From Planctomycetota bacterium (GTDB taxonomy: Bacteria; Planctomycetota; J058; J103): a DNA stretch of 64,000 nucleotides. The notes below the pieces were generated by a model. The model ran no database searches, was not told the origin of the DNA, and saw only the letters and a list, made by a program, of their open reading frames with translations. A program made the translations under genes and the position numbers. This document shows, in pieces, positions 18,003-28,592 of this stretch (within the stretch, counting starts at the first letter, position 1; each line of letters starts with the position of its first letter). The stretch spans positions 124,001-188,000 of the forward strand of contig BPJM01000007.1 in assembly GCA_026004615.1 (NCBI GenBank), written 5' to 3'.

Positions 18003-20264
18003 TCAATACAACAGCGGCTCGCGCCAGCGAGTGCGCTCGAGGACGCCGCCCTCCAACAGCTCGACCGGTTGGAAGTCGACGGCCACCCGCAGGTCGTTCT
18101 CGCCGAAGTCGGCCTCCACCGCCAGCTCCAACACGAAGCGGTGCAACCGGCGCTGCAATACCAGCCGGTTGCTCACGAACGCATCCCGCACGAAATCGTA
18201 CTGGGTCGAGACCTCCACCGCCCAGCGCGGGCTCAGGACGGCGGCGAGGCCGCCGCCCACCGCCTCGTAGCGGTCGCGCAGCGCATGGTAGCTCGCGTGC
18301 AGCGCCAGATCGCCCGCCTGCAGGCGCGCCTCGAGATCGGCGCGCAGCCCGCGACCGCGCTCCAGATCCCAGCTCGCCCGCACTCCCAGCTCCGCCCCTG
18401 CGAGCGGCCGCAGCATGAGCCGGCCCCGCAGCACGTCCCAGTGCTGCCCGCCAGCCTGGCGCGGATCCGGAAAGTAACGCGTCGCCAGCCGCAGGTCGAG
18501 CAGCTCGCGCCGCCGCTCGCCCTCCAGCAGCAGCACCCGGTTGCGCAGCCCCAGCACCACCGCCGCCAGCTCGCGCACCTGCTCCACCTCGTCGATCGGG
18601 ATGAAGATCTCGGGCCGGTCGTCGACGTGAAAGGTGTCGGTGTAGCCCACCAGGGGCGTCACCAGGTGGCGCAGCGCCAGGTCGGGATAGCCGAGCGATC
18701 CCAGCTCGAAGTCGCGCCATACATCGGTGCTCAGCAGCGCCCCTGCGCCCAGCGCCAGCCGCCCCTGCTCGCCGCCCTCGGGATCGAGCACCTCGGAGAA
18801 CCCGCTCGCCCGCGCCGTGAACGAGGGCGTCGCCACCAGCGGCCCGAGCGCAAGCGGCCACTCGAGCCGGTGGTCCAGATCGGCACGCCACAGCCGCTCG
18901 CCCAGGCGCGCCGGCACGAGCAGCCCCGCGGCGTAGCGCTGCCGCACGCGCGTCAGCTCGTAGCGCAGGCTGAGGTAGGGCGCCGGCCGCCACGGCAACA
19001 GCGGCTGCGCCACCCAGTCGAAACGCAGCCGCGGCAGATGCTCGGTCTGGGTCTGAAAGTCGTTGAGCCGGTAGCGCGCGAGCAGGGTCGCCGCCTGGTT
19101 GCGGTACCGCCAGCGGAGGAACGCCGCACTCTCCGGCTCCTTGTCCGTCTTGGCCTCGCGCTCGAAGTACTCCGCCAGCACGCGCTCGTCCGACAGCCAG
19201 CTCAGCTCCAGCTCGCGGCGCAGGCCGAACGGCAGCTCATCGCGGTGGAACAGCTCCAGCCGCCCGCGCTCGCGCCGCGGCGGCTCCAATCCCCCGAGGT
19301 CCTCGCCCCGGTCGCGCACCCCCCACGCCAACAGCTCTCCCCGGTACGCCTCCGCGTCCCCGGGCGGACCGCGCCAGGCCGCGGCCAGCCCGCCGGCCGG
19401 CCCGCGCTCGCCCAGGTAGTCCACGAGCAGCCGCGCGTCCAGGGCGCCCTCGGGCCACAGCGGCCAGGAGCTGCGCACGAACGGACCGAAGCGGCGCGAA
19501 GAGCCGGCCTCCAGCCGGGGCAACCACCGGTTCCACGCCGTGTCCCACGGCACCGCCCAGGGCAGCTGGAGCACCGTGTGCCCGAGCACCCGAAGCGCCG
19601 GCCGCTCGAGCAGCGCCTGCGCACCCTCGCCCTCGCCCCCGGCCTCCGCTGGCTGCCGCACCAGCTCGATGCGCGCCGCGGCGAGCGCATAGTGCGGTAC
19701 CGCGAAGGTGCAGGTCGAGATCTCCGCCTGTTCGGCCAGCAGCCGCCGGAAGCCCTCGCCCAGCTCCGCCCGCCGCGCGCGCAGCAGCAGCGAACCCCGC
19801 GCCAGCGGCGCCACCCCCGCTGCCGCCCACGGCCGCGCGCCCCCCTCCTCGGGCGGGATGGCGCGCAGCTCGGCATCGAGCAGCAGCCCGCGGCCGCCCT
19901 GGACGTCGAGGTAGACCGCGGCGGCGGCGAAGGTGTCCCCGTACAGCCGCAGCCAGACCGCGCCCTCGGCGTACAGCGCCTGCAGATCCTCCACGGCCGT
20001 GCCGCGCGGCCGGCCCCACAGCACGACTCCGTCCTCGGCCAGCAGCTCCAGGACGTGGCCGATCCGCAGCTCGATGCCGGGGCCGGCGAGCGCCACCCGC
20101 CCGGCGCCCAGGTCGATCTCCGCCGCGCCTCCGTGGTACAGCACCACCCCCTGGCGCGCCTGCGCCGCCAGCCGCTCCCCCACTTCGTCGAGCGCGCGCG
20201 GCTGGGCACCTGCGGGCGCGGCGAGCAGCACGAGCAGCGCCCCGCCCAGCGCCGGCGCCGCCAT
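18003..20264 (-). CDS. lptD: LptD-like outer-membrane assembly protein
   Basis: A 753-residue predicted outer-membrane beta-barrel protein. A signal peptide ([20 protein letters not shown]) is followed by an OstA/LptA-like jellyroll region (about residues 45-230, e.g. [19 protein letters not shown], with repeated short strands). The rest is a long barrel of alternating amphipathic strands. The LptD-like block around [20 protein letters not shown] corresponds to the sdxxFLedyf...dke pattern found in LptD homologues. LptD inserts lipopolysaccharide into the outer leaflet. Similarity is by pattern only and the usual cysteines are missing, so LPS specificity is uncertain. The ATG at 20264 gives a clean signal peptide. 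It is divergent from the M91-like gene. Confidence 0.75.
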   Translation of the reverse strand: MAAPALGGALLVLLAAPAGAQPRALDEVGERLAAQARQGVVLYHGGAAEIDLGAGRVALAGPGIELRIGHVLELLAEDGVVLWGRPRGTAVEDLQALYAEGAVWLRLYGDTFAAAAVYLDVQGGRGLLLDAELRAIPPEEGGARPWAAAGVAPLARGSLLLRARRAELGEGFRRLLAEQAEISTCTFAVPHYALAAARIELVRQPAEAGGEGEGAQALLERPALRVLGHTVLQLPWAVPWDTAWNRWLPRLEAGSSRRFGPFVRSSWPLWPEGALDARLLVDYLGERGPAGGLAAAWRGPPGDAEAYRGELLAWGVRDRGEDLGGLEPPRRERGRLELFHRDELPFGLRRELELSWLSDERVLAEYFEREAKTDKEPESAAFLRWRYRNQAATLLARYRLNDFQTQTEHLPRLRFDWVAQPLLPWRPAPYLSLRYELTRVRQRYAAGLLVPARLGERLWRADLDHRLEWPLALGPLVATPSFTARASGFSEVLDPEGGEQGRLALGAGALLSTDVWRDFELGSLGYPDLALRHLVTPLVGYTDTFHVDDRPEIFIPIDEVEQVRELAAVVLGLRNRVLLLEGERRRELLDLRLATRYFPDPRQAGGQHWDVLRGRLMLRPLAGAELGVRASWDLERGRGLRADLEARLQAGDLALHASYHALRDRYEAVGGGLAAVLSPRWAVEVSTQYDFVRDAFVSNRLVLQRRLHRFVLELAVEADFGENDLRVAVDFQPVELLEGGVLERTRWREPLLY

Positions 20265-20536
20265 GCGCCGCCCGCGCCAGCCATGCCGCCGCCACCGGCG
20301 TGTGCGAGCATGCCGCAGAGCAGCGAGCACCTCGGACTCCCGCGCAGCGAGCCTGTCAGCTCCAAAGGCGGCGTCGTCGGCTGCGCCCGCGCGGCCCCGC
20401 GCCGCCCTCGCGGGCGATTGTCGCCCACCGGTACGACGCCCCCCGCCCGGTTCGCCCCGGCGATCGCCGGCCGCCGCGGCGGCGCCTGGCGGCCAGCTCC
20501 CGGCCCCGCAGCAGCGCCCCTGCCGCGCGGCGGCGT

Positions 20537-20565
20537 TTGCACCGAGGTGCGGTCTCCGTTAGCCT
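20537..20565 (+). promoter_or_regulatory. Candidate promoter of the M91-like peptidase gene
   Basis: TTGCAC (20537-20542), a 17-base spacer, then TAGCCT (20560-20565), about 47 bases before the ATG at 20613. A small inverted repeat (GCACC-GA-GGTGC) covers the end of the -35 element and the start of the spacer. Confidence 0.45.
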
Positions 20566-20612
20566 CGGGGCGCGACGACGCTCCGAGCTCGACCGACGAA
20601 AGGCGCCCCCTC

Positions 20613-21436
20613 ATGCCGGCCCACACGTACGCGAAGTGCAAGTGCATCGAGATCGATGGCTTCCAGTCCTACATCGACATCGCGGAGCTGTTCCTGGACA
20701 AGATCGCAGCGACCAAGGTCGGCAAGTCCTTCTTCAAGGACCTCGAGCAGGCGACGAAGAAGACCAGGACCAAGGTCGTGATCCGCTACCGGCCCGAGAT
20801 GGGGAACAGCTGTGCGGCCTGGAGCTCCGACAAGCACTGCGTCAAGCTGTTCAGCGCCCTGCACAGCGGAGGCGATGATCCACAGCATATCCGCAACGCG
20901 CTCGACGCTGCGGAGAAGGACGGGGTCTCCATCCAAGAGCTCGCCGATCGGTTGTACCGGCTCGTGCCGCCGAGCCTGTCGCCCAAGGGCAGTGAAGAAC
21001 CCTATCGCAAGATCAAGGTCGGCCCCGACCTGCTCCAGCAGACGGTGGCGATGATCGAGGACTGGGCGAAGCCGAAGTCCAAGAGCTTCAAGAAGACCGA
21101 GCGGGACAAGGGACTGCGGGAGAGCTTCTTCGTCGTCATGGCCCAGTGGCTCGAGCCCGGCGAGGGATCCAACGCTTCGATCACTTTCGATCCGACGCGG
21201 TTCGAGGCGCCGGCGAGGAGCGGCCGCTGGAGGTGGCATTGTTCCACGAGCTGGTGCACGCCTACTACTCCGTCCAGGGCCTGCAGATGGCCGCCGAATC
21301 GCCCCCGAGCGAGACCAATACGCTCTACGAGGCCATGTGCGTGGGCCTGCCGCCGCACTTCCACACCCGGCCGTACAGCGAGAACGCCCTGCGCCGCGAG
21401 CTCAAGCTCAAGCCGCGCACCGAGTACAAGGTCTAG
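20613..21436 (+). CDS. M91-like zinc metallopeptidase, effector-type (frame break near 21210)
   Basis: A protein of about 274 residues, read in two frames that join near 21210 (a one-base loss restores it). The N-terminal 190 residues are rich in Lys and Asp and match nothing I recognise. The C-terminal part has a zinc-binding HExxH motif (VALFHELVHAYY). Downstream come YEAMCVGL and then YSENALRRELKLKPRTEY. The last two blocks follow the peptidase M91 pattern (E..tvGl ... tEN.lR.e.g...R..Y) known from type III effectors such as NleD (family recall). No signal peptide is visible. It stands alone between divergent lptD and convergent DegT genes. Function in a non-pathogen is unknown. Confidence 0.72.
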
Positions 21437-21491
21437 CCCTGGACCAGGCGAGCGCGGCCAGCCGGCCAGCGAGCGGTCCTGGCCGCCACGC

Positions 21492-21521
21492 CAGCCGCGG
21501 CGCGCCGCCGCGCAGCGGCTG
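21492..21521. terminator. Hairpin between convergent M91-like and aminotransferase genes
   Basis: CAGCCGC (21492-21498) pairs with GCGGCTG (21515-21521) around a 16-base GC-rich loop. It sits in the 117-bp gap between two converging genes. There is no U tract, so the terminator role is inferred from position. Confidence 0.35.
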
Positions 21522-21553
21522 CGACTGCCCCCGCAGCCTCCGTTCCACCCCGC

Positions 21554-22690
21554 TCAGCCGCGCAGCCCGGGCCAGCCGAGCACCGCCTCGGCGACCCGCT
21601 CCCGCTCCTGCTCGGTCAGCTCGGCGAACACCGGCAGCTGCAGCACCTGCGCGGCCGCGCGCTCGGCGTGCACCAGCGGGCCCGCCAGCACGCAGCGGCC
21701 CGCCAGCGCCGGCTGGCGGTGCAGCGGCGCTGGATAGAAGACCGCGGTGCCGATGCCCGAGCGCTCCAGATGCGCGCGCAGCGCATCCCGCCGTCCGGGG
21801 CCGGGGACCCGCACGCTGTACTGATGCACGGCGTGCCCCGGCGGAATCGCCGGCAGACCGAGCCCGCTCTCCGCCAGCCGCTCGTTGTACCAGGCCGCGT
21901 GCTCCCGCCGGCGCGCGTTGCGCGCCGGCAGCCGCACCAGCCGTGCCCCGAGCACCGCGCCCTCCAGCCCCCCCATGCGCGAGCAGAGTCCGAGCGCGGT
22001 GTGGTGGTAGCTCCTGGGCGGCTCGGTGCCGTGCCAGCGCAGGCTGCGCACCCGTTCCGCCAGCGCATCGTCGTCGGTCGTGACCAGCCCCGCGTCCCCA
22101 CACGCCCCCAGGTTCTTGGTCGGGTAGAACGAGAAGCAGCCACAGGTCCCGATCGCGCCGGCGGCCCCGTGCCTGCCCCACGCGCCGATCGCCTGCGCGG
22201 CGTCCTCGATCACGGCCACCTCCCGCGCCGCCCGCCGCCTCGAGCAGCGGGCCCAGATCCGGGACCAGCCCGTACAGATGGACCGGCATCACCGCGCGGA
22301 CCCGCGGGCGCGTGCGGATCGCCTCCGCCGCCAGCTCCGGATCGATGCACCAGGTCTGCGGATCGATTGTCGACGAAGACCGGAGTGGCGCCCACCCGCG
22401 CGATCGCCGAGGCGGTGGCGAAGAACGACCAGGGGCTCGTCACCACCTCGTCGCCGGGGGCCGATCCCCAGGGGCCATGAGCGCCAGCACCAGCGCGTCG
22501 GTGCCCGAGCCGACCCCCGACCGCATGCCGGACCCCGATCGCCTCCGCCACCGCCCGCTCGAACCGCTCGACCGCGGGTCCGAGGATGAACGCCTGCTCT
22601 TCGATCACCTCCGCCAGCGCCCTGCGAGATCGCCTCGCGGTCCTCCCGCCAGCTCCGGCCCAGATCGACGAAGGGAACCCTCATCTCCAT
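21554..22690 (-). CDS. DegT/DnrJ/EryC1/StrS family sugar aminotransferase (several frame breaks)
   Basis: A PLP-dependent aminotransferase of about 375 residues, of the type that makes amino sugars for surface polysaccharides. The N-terminus (MRVPFVDLGRSW, start ATG 22690) and the block EEQAFILGPAVERFERAVAE are classic. SWSFFATASAIARVGATPVFVDN-like sequence (positions about 22440-22370), MPVHLYGLVPDLGPLLEAA, and IEDAAQAIGAWGR follow, with the PLP lysine in CFSFYPTKNLGACGD. These blocks lie in changing frames, with breaks near 22625, 22515, 22470, 22360 and 22240. The last 221 residues are in one frame. Five breaks in 450 bp may be errors or true decay. No polysaccharide cluster surrounds it. 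Confidence 0.85.
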
Positions 22691-22810
22691 CGCGTCCGCT
22701 CCGCCTGTCGCGCTGCGTGCCCGGTCGCGGCACGAGCGGAGAACGATATGCCCCCCCCCGCCCCCGCGGTCAATCGCGCACCCCCGAGTTCCGCCGCCCC
22801 GGTGCGGGGC

Positions 22811-22839
22811 TCGCCACGCCGCAAGCGCTCCGCTAGCAT
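22811..22839 (+). promoter_or_regulatory. Candidate promoter of tatD
   Basis: TCGCCA (22811-22816), 17-base spacer, TAGCAT (22834-22839), about 36 bases before the tatD ATG at 22876. Each box matches consensus at four of six positions. Confidence 0.38.
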
Positions 22840-22875
22840 GAAGGCGCATCTTCCACCGTGGGAAGGCAGCGAGCG

Positions 22876-23697
22876 ATGCTCATCGACACCCACGCCCACC
22901 TGAGTGACGACAAGTTCCGCCGCGACCGTGAGGCGGTGCTGGAGCGGGCGCGTGCCGCCGGGGGTGCAGGCGCTGCTCGACGTGGGCACCGATCTGTCGA
23001 GCTCCCGCCGCGCCGTCGAGCTGGCCGAGCAGCACCCGTTCGTGCACGCCGTGGTGGGCATCCACCCCTACGAGGCGGACAGTGTGGGCGAGGCCACGAT
23101 CGCGCAGCTGAGAGCGCTGGCCCGCTCGCCTCGCGTGGTGGCGATCGGCGAGATCGGTTTCGATTTCTTCCGCGAACGCAGCTCGCGCGCCGGCCAGGAG
23201 CGCGCGCTGCGGCTGCAGCTCGAGCTGGCCCTGGAACTCGGCCTGCCCGTGGTGCTGCACCTGCGCTCCAGCGCCACTGCCGGCGCGGGGGCCGAGGACG
23301 CCTACCGGGCCTGCCTGCAGCTGCTGGCCGCGTACGGCGGGCGCGTGCGCGGCGTCTCGCACTGCTTCTCCGGCGACGCCCGAGCTCGCCGCCGCCATGG
23401 TCGAGGCCGGGCTGCACGTCAGCTTCGCCGGCAACCTCACCTATCCCGGGGCCGAGGTGTTGCGGCAGGCGGCGGCGCGCGTGCCGGCCGAACGGCTGCT
23501 CATCGAGACCGACTGCCCCTACCTGAGCCCGCAACCCCACCGCGGCAGCCGCAACGAACCGGGCGTACCCTGCTGGCGACGGCCCCGCTGCCTGGCCGAG
23601 GTGCGGGGACTGGGCGCTGGCCGAGCTGGGCGAGCTGACGAGCCGCAACGCCCGCGGGCTGTTCGGCCTGCCGCTGGACGGCGAGGCGGCGTGCTGA
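22876..23697 (+). CDS. tatD: TatD family metal-dependent hydrolase/DNase (several frame breaks)
   Basis: A TIM-barrel metallohydrolase of about 270 residues, acting as a 3'-5' nuclease in DNA repair or turnover (family knowledge). The N-terminus MLIDTHAHLSDDKF carries the metal-binding HxH. Then come VVGIHPYEAD, VVAIGEIGFDFF, VLHLRS (the LPVVLHLR variant of the usual VIH), GVSHCFSGDA and LLIETDCPYLSPQPHRG with the catalytic Asp. The end NARGLFGLPLDG is also typical. The blocks switch frame near 22970, 23385, 23570 and 23610, mostly in G/C runs. All catalytic residues are intact, which argues for sequencing errors instead of gene decay. The start is the ATG at 22876, preceded by GCAGCGAGC. Confidence 0.9.
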
Positions 23698-23864
23698 AGC
23701 CCGACCGACCGCCCCCTGCCCCGAGCGCCGCGCATGCCTGGCAGGGGCAGTCGGCTGCGGCCAGCGGGGCCCGCGCCCGCACCGCGCTGCTGGTCGAGGC
23801 TGCCCCCCGCCGCGCTACGCGCCGGCGCGGCGCGCAGGGCGGCGGATGGGCGCCTCGGCCGTCC

Positions 23865-24819
23865 TCACGCCTGCTCGGCCTCTGCCGGGGCTTGCAGCCG
23901 GCAGAGCCAGGCCCGGCCGGGGGACCAGCTCGACCACCTCGGTCGCGGCCCGCTCCGGCTCGCGCCGGCGGGCCGCCTCCAGCAGCCGCTGCCGCCGGAC
24001 CTCCCCCTCCGGCCCCTCGAACAGCGCCTGCGCCGCGTCATTGGCGGCGTCGATCGCGCCGGTGTCGTCCACGATGACCAGCGGAGTGCGCTCGCGGTCG
24101 AGCAGATGCATCAGTGCCACGCGGTCGATCGCCGCCAGCCGGCGCACCTCCTCCTGTGCCAGCGCCAGCCGCCGGTCGAGCAAATCGTTGAGCGCGGCAC
24201 CGATCCGCCCCACCTCGGCCGCCATCCCCGAGACGCGACAGCGCCGGTGGGTGTCGCCGACATAGGCGGCGAGCACCACCTCCTCCAGCTCGGCGAGAGG
24301 CTCGACGATCCGCGCCTGAAAGCGCCGTGCCGCCACGACCGCGATGGCGAACCCCACGATCCCGCACAGCGCCATCGCCCAGGCCCCCGCGATCCCGAAC
24401 CGCTTCGCCCGCTCGTCCGCCCGTTGCATCGAGCGCTGGTTGATCGCGGCCAGCCGCGTCAGCGCCTCGACCACCACCCGCCGATCCGCCGGCTGGCCCG
24501 CGAGCGCTCCGGCAGCATGCCGCGCGATACCCTCCAGCAGCGGCCGCTCCTCCTCCTCGGTCACATTGCGCCGCGCCTGTTGCAGCGCCCGCGCGAAGGC
24601 CTCGGCCCGCGCCGCTCGCGCGGGCCCGTCCTCGCCCTCGGGGGCCGCCAGCACCGCGAGCATCTCCCAGCTCGCCTCGACCGAGGCGACGTTGTCCGTG
24701 ATGATGCGCTCGATCGCCGGGGCCATCCGGCCGAGCAGCCAGATGGCGGCGAAGGCGGTGGCCAGCTGCAGCCCGAGCAGCAGTGCCAGCCCCAGCCGCA
24801 CCTCGTCCCGCACGCGCAC
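23865..24819 (-). CDS. HAMP-PAS membrane sensor protein without kinase domain
   Basis: A protein of about 317 residues. A membrane helix (about residues 8-30) and a second helix (about 143-163) flank a helical periplasmic domain of about 110 residues. A HAMP-like linker (about 165-225) leads into a PAS-like domain (VALMHLLDRERTPLVIVDDTGAIDAANDAAQALFEG). After that the protein ends, so no histidine-kinase or cyclase domain is present. The displayed frame ends at 23815, but removal of one C in the run near 23925 gives an ending AWLCRLQAPAEAEQA with a stop at 23865, which I prefer. It starts 3 bp after the trkA-like stop and is probably co-transcribed with trkH and trkA. Confidence 0.75.
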
Positions 24820-24822
24820 CGT

Positions 24823-25490
24823 TCACAGCGCCTCCAGCATCGCCCCCAGGGCCTCGGGCCGTCCGACCACGATCAGGGTGTCGTCCACCACCAGCGGCAC
24901 GTGCGGATCCGGCTGCACGACCGCGCTCCGCGCCGCCCCACCCCGACGCTGCGCGACCACCGTGACGCCGAAGCGGCGGGGTAGCGCCGCCTCCGCCAGC
25001 GTCCGGCCCACCAGCCCCGCCGGCACCCGCAGCTCGCTGATCACCAGCTCCTCGCCCAGCGGCACCTGGTCGAGCACGCCTTCGAACGCCAGCCGGTCGG
25101 CGAGCCGCTCGCCGAAGGCCCGTTCGGGATTGACGACCTCGTGCGCCCCCCACCAGCCGCAGGATCCGCTCGTGCAGCGGATCCACGGCCCGGGCGATGA
25201 TGCGCCCGGCGCCGAGCTGTCGCAGCAGCGCCGTACAGATGATCGAGCCCTCGCGCGACTCGTTGCCGATCGCGCACACGCACAGATCGCGCCGCGCCGG
25301 TGCGGTGCGCGCGAGCGCCTCCTCCTCGGTCGCATCGAAGGCGAGCGCCTCGGCCAAGAAACCGGCCGCCACCTGCACCAGCTCCGCGCGGCTGTCCACC
25401 CCGAGCACCTCGAAGCCCCGCTGGGTGAGCGCCCGTGCCAGCGCCATCCCGAACTGCCCCCAGCCCGACGATCAGCGCCTGTTTCTGCAT
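24823..25490 (-). CDS. trkA: TrkA-type potassium-channel regulatory protein (two frame breaks)
   Basis: The cytoplasmic gating ring subunit of a TrkH/KtrB potassium transporter, about 222 residues. Residues 1-140 form an RCK_N Rossmann domain: QALIVGLGQFGMALARAL (GxGxxG), VLGVDSR ending in the acidic ribose-binding position, and ICTALLRQLGAGRIIARAV. The RCK_C domain follows (LVISELRVPAGLVGRTLAEA to VVDDTLIVVG). The frame breaks near 25457-25461, where five C's stand where four restore GLGQFG, and near 25150 before AHEVVNPERAFGERLADRL. The ATG at 25490 is certain from the family start. It follows trkH by 27 bp and precedes the HAMP-PAS gene by 3 bp. Confidence 0.9.
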
Positions 25491-25517
25491 CGCGCCCCTC
25501 GCGCCGCCTGCCCGCTC

Positions 25518-27605
25518 TCAGCCCACCACCACGTCCTCTTCCGGCAGCCGCCACCGCTCCGGCTCGCCCCGCCCGATCAGCAGCACGAACAGGGTCAGCG
25601 GCCCCATGCGCCCTGCGAACATGCAGGCCGCGATGAAACACTTGCCGACCTCGTCGAGCTGGGCGGTCGCCCCCAGGCTCAGCCCGACCGTACACAGCGC
25701 CGAGACCGCCTCGAACGCCGCCTGCAGCGGTGCGAGTTCCTGGGTGACCAGCAGGATCACGATCGCCACCGGGATGCCCGCTGCGGCGACGGCGAACACC
25801 GCCGCCGCGCGCACCACGGAGGCATGGGGCAGCCGCCTGCCGAAGGCATGGACCTCGGTCCGGCCCCGCAAGGCAGCCACCACCGCCAGCGCCAGCAGCG
25901 CCACCGTCGTGGTCTTGATCCCTCCCGCGGTCGAGCCCGGACTGCCCCCGACGAACATGACCGCCATCATCAGCACCACCGTCGCCGGCGAGAGCGCCCC
26001 TTGCTCGATCGCATTGAATCCCGCTGTCCGCAGCGTCACCGGCCTGGAACCACGCGTTGTGCAGACGATCGGCCACCGGCAACGACCGCAGCGCTCCCCT
26101 CCACTCCAGCAACGCGATCGCACCGGCCGACACCGCCAGCAGCACCGCCGTGGTGAGCAGCACGAGCTTCAGCTGCACCGAGACCGGCCGCCGCCGGCGC
26201 ACCAGCGCCGGCAGGCCCGCCACCACGAGCGGGCCCAGCCCGCCCAAAATGACGAGCAGCGCCACCGTGTGCAGCACCAGTGGGCACCGCGCATACCTGG
26301 CGAGGTTGTCCGGCTCCAGGGTGAAGCCGGCGTTGCAGAACGCCGAGACCGCGGTGAACACCCCTTTCCACACCCGCCGCGCCCAGCGGCTCCCGCGCGG
26401 CGAAGACCGCCGCGAGCACGCACGCCCCCACCAGCTCCGTCACCGCCGTGACGGCGAGCAGGGTCCGCACCGCGACGAAGAGATCCGCGCGGCCGCGACT
26501 GCCCACGATGCCCGCCACCGCGCCCTCGTGCCGCACGCTCAGCCGGCGGCGCAGCAGCACGAACGCCGCGGTGGAGAACGTCATGATCCCCAGCCCCCCG
26601 AGCTGGATCAGCGCGAGGATCACCGCCTGCCCGAAACCGGTGAAGTCGCGGCCGGTATCCAGCACCACCAGCCCCGTCACGCAGCAGGCGCTGACCGCAG
26701 TGAACAGGGCATCGACCGGCGCGATCCCGGCGGCGCGAGTGCTCGCGGCGGGGAGCAACAGCACCACCGTGCCCAGCGCCGCGAGCGCCAGAAAGGTCAC
26801 GACCAGCAGCGAGGCCGGCCGCTCGATGACCGCGTCCCACCAGCGTTCCCGGATCCGGCTCTCGAGCTGTTGGCCCCCCGCATCCGCCTCGGCGCCCGCC
26901 GCGAACGCCACGCCGAGCAGCACGACCGCCGCTGCGAGCGCGAGCGCGCTCTCGGGCACCAGCAGCGCCGGCACGCACGCCAGCGCGAGGGCGGCCCAGG
27001 CGATCCCGCGGCGGCCAGACGGCGCGGGGCCCGCCACGAGCGCGCGCGCCAGCAGGGCGGTCGCCACCAGCACGCTCGCCCAGGCACATGCGGCGCTCGC
27101 CCCCGTCTCGAATCCTCCCGGCAGCACCGCGAGCGCACCGCCGGCTGCGGTGAGGACCGCGCCCAGGGCGCGCGCGCGCGCGCGGCGCGCCAGCTCCGCA
27201 GTCCCCGAGCGGCGCGCTCCCCCTCGCGCGCCTGCCGGCCCGGCCCTCCGCCGGGGACCACAGCCACACCAGCAGCGAGCCAGCCAGGACCGCCAGCGCG
27301 AGTGCCAGCGCCGGTCGCTCCGCCAGCGCCGGGGCGACCGCGGCCAGCAGCCCGGCGAGGCTGGCACTACCGAGCGCGCGCCCCGAGTCCCGGCGCCCGT
27401 GGCAGCGCCGCTCCTGCGGCAGCGAGCGCCAGCGCCGCCCCACCCGCCAGCCCCCCCCCACCAGGGCGGCGGCCAGCCCGGCGCGGCAAGCGCGGCGGGC
27501 GGCCGCACCGCGACCGCCACCAGCAGCGCCAGCGGGGCGCCGCCAAGCAGCACCCCCGACAGGACTGCTGTCTGCTGCGCGGTCCTCGGCGCGCGCCCCG
27601 CTCAC
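25518..27605 (-). CDS. trkH: TrkH/KtrB family potassium uptake protein with long N-terminal membrane extension (frame breaks)
   Basis: An inner-membrane potassium transporter of about 690 residues, longer than the usual 450-500. The core (from about 26830 down) has the four pore loops: FTAVSACCVTGLVVLDTG, FTAVSAFCNAGFTLEPDN, LRTAGFNAIEQGALSP with GGSPGSTAGGIKTTT, and EAVSALCTVGLSLGAT. Each supplies the selectivity-filter glycine. About 220 residues with roughly six hydrophobic segments precede the core. Frame breaks occur near 27400, 27230, 26375 and 26040. The N-terminal start is unclear; a GTG overlapping the NUDIX stop at 27602-27605 is possible if one more break is allowed. Transcribed with trkA and the HAMP-PAS gene. 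Confidence 0.85.
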
Positions 27606-28070
27606 GGCGCCGTCCCCGCGCGCGCGGCCGCCTCGCGCAGCACCGCCCGGAGGTTGGCAAACGCGACCCGCTGCTCGATCTCCGCCGGCGTGCACCAGGC
27701 GAACGCATCGTGCTCGGCGCTCAGGCGCACCGCCGCCGCCGCGGGTGCACGCAACCGTCCGAGGAAGTAGACCACCCGCTTGGGCACGCGCCCGCCCTCG
27801 GGATCCTCGACCTCGTAGTGCACCTCCCGCCGGAAGCCAGGGTCGAGCACCACGGCCTCGGGCGCCAGCCCCGTCTCCTCCGCCAGCTCGCGCAACGCCC
27901 GCCGCCTGCTCCGACTCGCCCGCTTCGAGATGGCCCTTGGGCGGCGCCCAGTGCCCGTGGCGCCTCGAGCGCAACAGCAGCAGGCGCGGCACCGGACCGT
28001 CCTCACGCCGGAGCAGCACCCCGGCTGCCTCGCGACGCCGCACGCCCCGCCCGCCACTCGCCCGCTCCAC
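27602..28070 (-). CDS. NUDIX hydrolase, diadenosine-tetraphosphatase-like (frame break near 27905)
   Basis: A NUDIX enzyme of about 156 residues. The start REAAGVLLRREDGPVPRLLLLRS and the phrase GHWAPPKGHLEAGES match asymmetrical Ap4A hydrolases such as NUDT2. The NUDIX box (GX5EX7REUXEEXGU) is complete once the frame break near 27905 is bridged: GHLEAGESEQAA then RALRELAEETGLAPEA. The C-terminus has VVYFLGRLRAPAAAAVRLSAEHDAFAW, also typical of that subfamily. A longer ORF start at 28177 exists but the family start fits 28070. A TATGAT box on the minus strand at 28156-28151 may be its -10. The substrate assignment is from family resemblance. Confidence 0.85.
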
Positions 28071-28199
28071 CGAACCTCGCTCCCGCTCCGCTGCCCCCGC
28101 TGCGCCACGCCCCGCCCGGCGGGACCTTGCCCCGGGACCGCAAGGGCACCATCATAGCGGCCACTACCGCCATCCACGACCGCACCGGGGAGGCCTCCG

Positions 28200-28450
28200 A
28201 TGTCCTATTGCGACGATCCCGCGCAGCGGCGCCTGCTCGAGCAGGCCGACTGGCTCGCCCGCGAGAATCCACGAGCGTGTGCGCTGCCTGCAAGACCGCG
28301 CGCCTCCCGCACCCGGTCCACCTGCTCGAGGAGCTGGAAGCCACGCTGGAGTCCGCCGGCCAGCTCGGCCGCCAGCTGGGGCGCCTGATCGCACGCGCGC
28401 GCGAGCAGGCCGCCCGCTGCTCCGGCCGCCAACCCCAGGCCCGCCCCTGA
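28200..28450 (+). CDS. Small helical protein (probable frame break)
   Basis: A short gene of about 83 codons. The ATG at 28200 has a good ribosome-binding site (GGGGAGG, about 7-13 bases upstream). The first 22 residues (MSYCDDPAQRRLLEQADWL) are in one frame. A credible helical C-terminus (HLLEELEATLESAGQLGRQ) follows in another frame ending at 28450, with the break near 28265. A candidate promoter (TTGCCC, 17-base spacer, CATCAT) lies just upstream at about 28123-28151. I do not recognise a family. It could also be a short reading frame without function. Confidence 0.4.
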
Positions 28451-28592
28451 CCGCCGGCGAACGTTTGCCCACCGGGCTGCCTCGCGCGAGCCGCCTCGCC
28501 ACGTCCCTCGCCCCGCCCGGCCGTCAGGGCGTGGCCTGGCTGCTGCACCGCGCCGGCGCTACACTAGGGCCGAGGTGCGGTGAGATACCGGC

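Noticed and set aside
17337..20612. Long plus-strand open frame upstream of the M91-like start
   Set aside because: It is antisense to coaD and the LptD-like gene, has biased low-complexity composition and no domain; only the part from 20613 has normal protein character.
21554..22690. Aminotransferase called as pseudogene
   Set aside because: Five breaks are many, but PLP lysine and all family blocks survive, and the same type of break affects essential genes in this window; error is the more economical reading.
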